Source: Plicaturopsis crispa FD-325 SS-3 | Lineage: Eukaryota > Basidiomycota > Agaricomycetes > Amylocorticiales > Amylocorticiaceae | Direction of reading: 5' to 3' | Length of the DNA: 64,000 bases | Assembly (NCBI GenBank): GCA_000827205.1 | Contig: KN832555.1 | Location: 1,538,893-1,602,892 of the forward strand | In this document: one piece after another, positions 57,601-64,000 of the stretch | Layout: each line of letters opens with the position of its first letter | Numbering within the stretch: position 1 is the first letter of the stretch | The notes under the pieces: model-generated | Seen by the model: the letters and a program-made list of their open reading frames with translations, nothing else | Databases searched by the model: none | What the model was told of the DNA's origin: nothing | Made by a program: the position numbers and the translations under genes

Positions 57601-58766
57601 GAGTTGCCCAACGCCGTCCGCAGCGTCTGTCGAGGCATCGAATTCTGAGTCGTCTTCATCTAGAACACACGTCCTTGAGCACCAGAATGGCATGCTTTCT
57701 GAAAGTGTTTTCTTACTACTCTCCATGGTGTACATGTCGTTCCAATCGGGCTGAGCAAATGGCACAGTTGCTTGATTTGCATCCAGACGACGTCGTTGGT
57801 TCATGGGAGTGCCGCCTGTGTCATATGTGGACGGGTTGTGGGACGGAAAAGCCGTGGGATCTCCAGATGACGACGAGTAATTTGCAGACGCCAAGCGATT
57901 AGAAAGATTGTCTTGCCATTCAAGTGTGGGCACAGTCAAAAGTGCTGGATCTAAAATTGTGACATCTTTAGCGCCCACCACAAATCAAAGCAGGGGCACC
58001 AACCTTGGTTAGAAGAGACAATTTCACGCGATATTCTCGATTGTCGACGTGAACGACCCGCATCACGAGCAGGTGAAGATTCATTTTCACCCCGGAGTAT
58101 TGAAGCAAAGAAATCTTCCTTCGTTGTGCCCCCGGGTTGATTTCTCCTCCCAGATGGACCCTGTTGTGAGAAATCAAGACGGTACATGGGACAAAAGTGA
58201 AGCGCCCAAACGTACAAAAGGTCCAGAGTCGACTCTACTAAGAATTTCCCGTGCAAGCGGATCCTGCTTCAGGTCTGCTATAAGACTTTGCGCCCGGGGG
58301 TCAGGGCAAGTGAGTATAGTCCCCAAGAGTGATTCGACTTGATGCCATCTCTGCTCTATGGCGTGTATGTAGCCTTTGGGTGGACCCCGTTTGTAGCTCG
58401 GACCTTCACGCATGCGGTCAAAATCGATACTATAAAGACAGTTAAAGACAGACATACCGAGATAAGTACATGCTATGGAGGATAACGCGTTCGATTAGGA
58501 CCGCGTAGAAACCATATACACAAAGAGCACGCACCTGTACCGGTGGCTGCGCAGCTTTTACACTGATCTATCTCTGGTGAAAAACGCTCGCACTTGCTCT
58601 TGGTTTTCCTGCACTGATCGCAAGCTTGTGTTCCGTCTGTTAGTCAGGGGGCAAAAACACTAAAATGTGAGCCAAACTGACCTCTACTGCTGCGTTTCCT
58701 GGTCGCTTGTCCGTCTGGGTGTCCGTCGTCGTCTGAGGGATCGGAGTCGCGCCAAAGAGTGGTCAT
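54673..58766 (-). CDS. Zn(II)2Cys6 fungal transcription factor
   Basis: A many-exon gene over 4.1 kb. The N-terminal exons are 58682-58766, 58535-58624, 58458-58472 and one starting at 58403. They encode the DNA-binding cluster CDQCRKTKSKC...CKSCAATGTAC, exactly C-x2-C-x6-C-x9-C-x2-C-x6-C, followed by PSYKRGPPKGYIHAIEQRW, the usual linker and dimerisation start. The middle carries the fungal-specific regulatory domain: LYFAHVHPSFPVLHKAKF, LLLSMFAIAARYCE, LGLNRNADKWKIQGKDLFS and GRPVAIHEGDYDTPLP. The end is Ser/Pro/Gly-rich and finishes DFSNMPNHFGL. This architecture is that of Gal4-type activators, closest by motif to XlnR-like regulators. Targets unknown. Exon 3 is only 15 nt and contains the sixth cysteine. 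Middle exon borders were not all fixed. Confidence 0.92.
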
Positions 58767-59085
58767 CTCTGAGTTTGCGCTCGTAAAACCTGTGTTTGCT
58801 CGTCGTGGATGCAGTTAAAGAGTCGAATAAGGACTTGTCCGGCGATCGAGGTCGACGTCAGGAGGAGTTTGTTTACCGACAGCCTGGCTCAGCACTCTGC
58901 CACTCCCACAGTCGCGTCGAGTCAAATCCTTACATTTCTAGCAGATTCTCTGGCTGCAAAAACACGTCGTGCAACACAAAACAATCGTGTTGCGATAGGC
59001 ATGTCAGATATTACACAGTGGTATCGATCCCCGATGTCCAATATTGGGTGAATTGGCTCAATGTACATCCTCTCAAGAGCATCGT
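58767..59085. other. Intergenic
   Basis: About 320 bp between the Zn2Cys6 gene start and the NIPSNAP stop, both minus. It holds the regulator's promoter. Confidence 0.4.
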
Positions 59086-60317
59086 TTACTTCAAAGGGCT
59101 GAACGACAGTGGTTGCAAAATAAACGCGTCCATTGTCGTAGCTAGCTGGGAAGTCTGCAGCAAGAAGTCAGCTCGTGGCTCGCCCAGACAACAACGAAGT
59201 CTCACCTTGGACACCGTCTCGGCCCAGCCATCTATTTTCCACGCCTTCTCACGTAGTTCCTTCCGAGCTGCGAGATCACTGGGGGGCAGGTGAGTGACGT
59301 TCTTGCGAAGTGAGAAGAACACATACGGATACTGCCACAGGTGATGGACTTGATGCAAGCGGCCAACTTGCGAGAACCAAGCGCCAACAGGCTCGACAAA
59401 TTTGCGGCGGGCCTCAATGCCTTGCCGCCTATAAAAGCATGCATCAACAACAAGACTTCACAACAAAGAGTTAAGCTCACCATGTCTGCTCCCAGTCCAA
59501 TAGTGTCCCTGGTTGAAGCTGGTACGTCCTGAGCTCGAAAATCCCTCCTTCAGCATGAGGAGGAGCCGTAGGCAAGAAAGAAAACTCTTGGCCGAGCTGG
59601 GCTGAGCGCGAAGTAAGGTAAGGAAGCATTTCTTGGTATGCTTTCCGATGCTGGGATTGTAGTTAGCATACCCATCGACGCGCACATTTTAAAAAGCATT
59701 ACCTGCGCGCCCTCCTTCCGTATCAAAGCAGTCGTTTTGTCGTATCCACTGTAGTTTTCGTATTCGAGAATATGGACTATGGAGAAATTGAGAACCAACA
59801 GTGCTAGAAATATGGTAATAACCATGCTCACAGTAAGTGTCCTGCACTCCCACTACCGTCTCCCAGTCTCCAGTGAGTTTGACGTGAAGCTCGGGGTCGC
59901 TTATGAGTCCTGTGTAATATTTTTCGCTGTACAATTGAGCCACGTCAGCTCAGTCTACCCGGACTACGACTCTAAGACTGACGCTGCTTTCTTATATGCC
60001 TCCGCCGCCTCGGGCTTAACATGGTGTACTAAGCGCAAATCAGGGCCTGTACTTGTCAAAGAAAGTACTGCAAGAGCTTACCCTCAATTCCATGCACGTA
60101 TTTGCCTCTCGCGACCAGCCGCGAGTGCTGCTGCAGTTCGAGATCCCCAGCCTGTTTTGCCTCCGGTGAGCCGTGTAACAAAGACTGCGGGGTGGCTTCA
60201 GCAATCGAGCGCACTCAATCGAGGCAAACCAATGTATACCTTGACCGAGACCGATCTACGCGCTGCTACGCTGTACGAAAATTTGGGGGTAGCCCGTTTT
60301 GCTGCGAGTCCCAGCAT
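59086..60317 (-). CDS. NIPSNAP-family mitochondrial protein
   Basis: Nine exons can be joined in phase from the ATG at 60315-60317 to the TAA at 59086-59088. The N-terminus MLGLAAKRATPKFSYSVAAR RSVSS is Arg/Ala/Ser-rich without acids, like a mitochondrial presequence. Two NIPSNAP half-domains follow: KYVHGIEVHHVKPEAAEAYK with WETVVGVQDTY and HILEYENYSGY; then IFELRTYQLQPGTLLDWEQ with EPVGAWFSQVGRLHQVHHLW and LREKAWKIDGWAETVSK. The dimeric alpha-beta-barrel family is mitochondrial; animal members act as mitophagy signals, while the fungal role is unclear. Introns are 48-63 nt. Confidence 0.93.
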
Positions 60318-60549
60318 CGTTGTCGTTGTTGCAGAAAGAGGTGCGGTGATCAGCTGTCCACAAGGTCGCGCCCCGCTGTGTCCCCGCGCCGCCCAATGAC
60401 GTAAGCGGGGTATCGCCGCAAAAACATTGCTTGGCCATATAACGTCGTCTTATACATGTATCGTTCACTGCTAAGTAGATCTTCTACTACTTGCAAGAGC
60501 AGAAGGTCCCATAGTATTGTCGAAGCTATACACACGAACCGGGGCCGTA

Positions 60550-62429
60550 TCACTCCTCTCTTCGTCGCGTCCAGACTTCGTAAATGCACCACTGCTCCTG
60601 GCGCATTTCCTGAAGACTAGTGCGGATGTATCGCACTGCGGGTATTGTCGCACTCGACACCGCGATGCTACATTCACGCAAGTGGTATGCACCATCGACA
60701 GCGGCATCCGCACACGAAAGTTCGTGCGGTAAAGCCAACTGTCCGTCAAGTGCGGTGATCAGTATGGCTGGTCACAGTAATTTATGATGGAGCGTACCCA
60801 AGAGATCTTGTCTGCAGATATCTGAAACTCGGAGGCACGGAGGATGGACTCGGTGTCCTTGTCGACTAACCATGCCATCTCCAAAGCTCCACTGGAGTTG
60901 GCCGTTGACATTAGGTCCATAGTGACCATATCGCCAGCTTGGGCGCCTAGAAACATGAGTAAGTCCTCGTCAAAATATCATGGAGTCAAAGTACATACTT
61001 CCAGAGCTACGGAACGCGGTTCCGGGCTGGCCGTCTAGCGCCTGGGACAGAGGATAATCTAGATAGTGGCTGATGGCTTCGCCCCCCAGGACGCGACGTC
61101 TGCCCTCCTCCACTGTGAGCATGCCTTCTGCAGCCTCTGTAGAAGACAATAAGTCTAGGTATTTGGCTGGAAGCAGGTTGATGGTAGTCTCCAGCAGACA
61201 TACAGAGCCAAGACATGGTGCTCGGGCGTACGATGATATAGATGGCCACTCGATGACGGTCGTAAAAGGCACACCCTCTGCTTTGGAAAGGAGGAGCGAG
61301 GATAACCACGAAGGTTTATAGCGGCTCAAGATCAAGTCTAAATAATGACCGGCGCGACCCTGTTAATGGACAAACATCAGCTGGGACACCTGTGAGGCGG
61401 TAGTTAATCACTAACAATATGATGCCTGTTCCTTTCTTCGCCTTCAGTGCCGACGGTGAACGCCTGTCCGCCGCCAAGCTCAATGCCATGGTCGAACCAT
61501 ATTTCCGGAATCCTATTCGACAGAATGGTAAAATAATTATCGGCCATGAGGGTCTCGTTATGCGATGCATTCAAGTGCGAGGGCCCCATAAGCCTCAAGA
61601 ACTCCGCGGCATGCCTGCGAGTGAGCATAGCTCCGTGTCCGAGCCATGCAAACGACGCGTGAATTTTCTGAGACGGTGATTCCAAGGTGCGGAGCTGGCT
61701 GGTGAGGTGCTCGTGAGGGGGGAGGACGTGGAGGGTCGGTGCGTTATTTTCCGGTGTCAGCTGCAGCTCGTTGAAGCGAAATTGCATGGCTCTGATTATT
61801 TCTGGTAAAACGAGATAGTCATCGTCCTAAGTGGCCTTCAATCAATGCGCATACGAATACACAGCGGCAATAATTCACCTGCACAAAACAATTTGGCATG
61901 GATGCCTGAGCGCATGCAAGAAAACGCGCTTGGAAATATAGGTTGTCTGGGGAATTGTGTATCCTGAGCTTTTCGGGTGGACAAGATGCGCCCTCAAAGT
62001 CCTAGCAGGGATGCCGTTGAGTTCTTCTTGAGTTCGCTGATTGGCAGATGTTGGAGGACGCACTTTGAACGACAACTGGCGAGGACTGTTATTCCAGATG
62101 AACACTTCACCGATAGGGTTGGTCAGTAAGGGGTCGCACAGTACCGCAGCGATGCGGACGACATTTGGTAGACGCGACCAGTTCAGGACGACGGCAGTCG
62201 TGTCGGGATTGGCAGGTCGGTCGAAACTACCGGGCGAAAACGATACGCGCCGATGTCCTACATTGGAACGTGTATATGTCGCTGGAAAGGACGAAAGACC
62301 GTGTCCCTGTTGCTTTCGCAGCACGTCCGACACAGAGCCTTGAAGTTGAAATCTGAAAACACCAATGGCCAAGGAGACGATGATGATGGCTAAAGAAACG
62401 ATGCGCCAGGATGATACACGTCGCGGCAT
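60550..62429 (-). CDS. Type II membrane glycosyltransferase, GT64 (exostosin-like)
   Basis: Six exons can be joined in phase from the ATG at 62427-62429 to the stop at 60550-60552. A signal-anchor (IVSLAIIIVSLAIGVFRF, residues about 9-27) points the protein into the Golgi or ER lumen. The catalytic part begins TAVVLNWSRLPNVVRIAAVL and GEVFIWNNSPRQL, as in GT64 enzymes, followed by QDDDYLVLPEIIRAM with the metal-binding DxD, and HASFAWLGHGAMLTRRHAAEF and NASHNETLMADNYFTIL. The C-terminal half (DLLSSTEAAEGMLTVEEGRR; NSSGALEMAWLVDKDTES) has no domain I recognise. Donor and acceptor are unknown. Family call is from motif memory. Confidence 0.75.
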
Positions 62430-62678
62430 AAGTAGCTGCTAAAGTGTGGGTGAGCGCTAGCCGCGCTGAGTCCTCAGGCTCCTCTGCAATATTACGAATT
62501 ACATAGACTATAGTAGCTACGCAGAAGTCGACGAGGAGTAAGGCAGATGAAGCTTGGACAGAAAGTGCGCATCGCAGTCGGCTGCACAACTTTGTAGAAT
62601 CCCGGGGCATTGGAAGCTCTTCAAAATGCGCTGGGATGATGCTCAAGAGAATTATATTGATGTGTACAACAAAAGCAC

Positions 62679-63522
62679 CTAGTCCATTCTGCCCTTCAGC
62701 GTGCGAGTGACCACTTTGTCTTTCGTGCTGGAAAGCAATCATCCTTGAGCCAAATCAACACTAAGTTGGCAGAACAGAACACTCACATGACATGCACAAC
62801 AGCTCCCCAACCAGAGAAAGCATCACGGTCGACAGCGTTCAGGAGAGTTTGCGATATTGTCTCGAAGAGATCTTCGGGCTCAAGATCGGGCTCCCACAGT
62901 CCCTCCGCCACACCGAACAATTTCGAGCTCGCCGTTCCCGCTACGACGAAGTCCTTTGCGAAGTTGAGACACCCGATCAGGTCCGTTGCTGCGATGAACG
63001 GCTTGACGCCGCCAGATGGTGTCTTTCCTAAACCCGCGACGACAGGCTCGATGAAGTACGGGCCAAAGCGGTGCTCGTATAACGTGGATGAGACAAGGTG
63101 GGCAAATGTTTCAGGTTCGATCTCGCGCTCCTCCTTGATTGTGTACATGTTGACGCGGAACCGAAATCGTTCACGGCTGTTGGGGTACAGTAAGCAATCT
63201 TGGAGCAGAGAATCAAAACGGCGCGCATACAGAGTAGCTACATCGGTTGCAAGTCCTGGCAGGCCGAGGTAGATTCGGTCTGTTACAGGGAATATCTGGA
63301 AACAGGTTAAGCCGAAAGGCACATATATAGGTTGAAAGACACACCTTTTGGAAATTCGAGGTGATGCTCAACGCCTGGTTCCCCAGCCGTAAGTCAGATG
63401 CGATGGCTACACAGTCTTTCCCGACCATGGCCACGACCGACCCTCCGTTATATTCCATGATCGACTGGAGATGCTATCAGTACACATGCTTTCTGTACAT
63501 TCAGATGATTTGGACAGACCAT
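62679..63522 (-). CDS. PUP3: 20S proteasome subunit beta-3
   Basis: Minus-strand gene from the ATG at 63520-63522 to the TAG at 62679-62681. The first exon is the start codon alone: ATG, then a 55-nt intron, then [20 protein letters not shown]. Later introns follow NFQK, VATL and HVI. Diagnostic beta-3 sequence: [71 protein letters not shown] and the end RTLKGRMD. Beta-3 is a non-catalytic subunit of the proteasome beta-ring, and no N-terminal Thr nucleophile is expected or seen. It is divergent from the gene at 63781. Confidence 0.95.
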
Positions 63523-63780
63523 GCTGGGCAGAGAGAATGTAAGGCGTTCGACCGGTTACGCGTTGGACAAGAGGCAAGAACGAGGACACGCCAAAGTGTA
63601 CGCGTCGCCTCTGTCACGCGAGATATTGCCGAAAGCATTGATCAGTAGCCCCTATCTACGCTTTCTCTACGCCATGCATGGAGCAGCTAATTCGCAACGG
63701 GCAATAGCGGTCGAAGTGAGAGACCCAAATGCTACCCAGACATCCTACTCCTTCGACCGTTGAAAAGCTGCAATAGTACA
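63523..63780. promoter_or_regulatory. Divergent promoter of PUP3 and the right-edge gene
   Basis: A 258-bp interval separates the start codons of PUP3 (minus) and the gene at 63781 (plus). No perfect Rpn4-type PACE element (GGTGGCAAA) is present, nor a clear TATA box. Confidence 0.5.
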
Positions 63781-64000
63781 ATGCGCTTTCCTACGGCAAT
63801 AACGACTTGTGGAAGGCTGAAGCTCGCTCGATATCTGGCTGTGTCAGCACCGGCGAAACATGCACAGGCGATTTCTGTTGGAATGAAGGCGCATGCAAAG
63901 GTATGTTGCTTTCTATCGGCTCAGATCACCTCTCTCAAGGCCCTATTACAAAGACCAGGATCGCCAAAGTCGATGCGGATCGACCGTTTTCGCCTGCATT
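63781..64000 (+). CDS. 5' end of a gene, presequence-like N-terminus (runs off the right edge)
   Basis: Exon 1 63781-63900 starts MRFPTAITTCGRLKLARYLA and continues VSAPAKHAQAISVGMKAHAK; a GTATGT...AAAG intron (53 nt) leads to exon 2 at 63954, TRIAKVDADRPFSPA. The N-terminus is rich in Arg, Lys, Ala and Ser and lacks acidic residues, like a mitochondrial targeting peptide. The mature protein lies outside the window, so no family can be given. Confidence 0.7.
   Translation, partial: MRFPTAITTCGRLKLARYLAVSAPAKHAQAISVGMKAHAKVCCFLSAQITSLKALLQRPGSPKSMRIDRFRLH

Noticed and set aside
62430-62742. Minus-strand frame with hydrophobic segments between the glycosyltransferase and PUP3
   Set aside because: It overlaps the PUP3 last exon in another frame and the glycosyltransferase start; no independent gene evidence.

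Overview
The window looks like nuclear DNA of an agaricomycete (mushroom-forming basidiomycete). Genes are dense and broken by many short GT-AG introns (about 45-75 nt) with CTAAC/CTGAT-like branch sites. Recognised products are fungal: Zn2Cys6 activator, Sgf11, Ulp1, UPF0658, Bet1, Pth2, Pup3, NIPSNAP and Yippee. All gene models were spliced by eye from the sequence; for the well-resolved ones the exon phases add up exactly and this is stated.

Layout. 1-4 kb: AT-rich Helitron, Rep part, minus strand, running off the left edge. 4.5-5.7 kb: minisatellite and a degenerate tandem duplication. 6.0-7.3 kb: complete ribonucleotide reductase small subunit gene. 7.3-33 kb: accessory region of lineage-restricted genes in paralogous sets. 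It holds two F-box-like genes with a nucleotidyltransferase-like motif (8.3 and 18 kb), two ~200-aa genes with identical intron phases (16.2 and 25.75 kb), a 475-aa nuclear-looking protein, an F-box gene, and three nine-exon CMGC-type kinase genes. The first kinase (22.4-24.0 kb) keeps its catalytic motifs. The other two (27.4-29.0 and 30.4-32.1 kb) are intact genes whose catalytic motifs are replaced. 33.7-38.2 kb: an AT-richer island with an inverted pair of unknown paralogs.

38.9-64 kb is a more conserved block: Yippee, tRNA-Met with intron, a long-TIR DNA transposon (with a 20-N assembly gap), a TA-flanked MITE, ULP1, BET1, a UPF0658 membrane protein, PTH2, SGF11, a Zn2Cys6 regulator, a NIPSNAP protein, a GT64-like glycosyltransferase, PUP3, and the start of a divergent gene at the right edge. 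These are ordinary housekeeping genes, not a pathway, but three contain very small exons (6, 11 and 15 nt).

The best candidate for an undescribed system is the kinase plus pseudokinase set with its shared N-terminal RRS-x-R tag, lying among other expanded families. No rRNA, CRISPR array, LTR element or virus-derived element was recognised.
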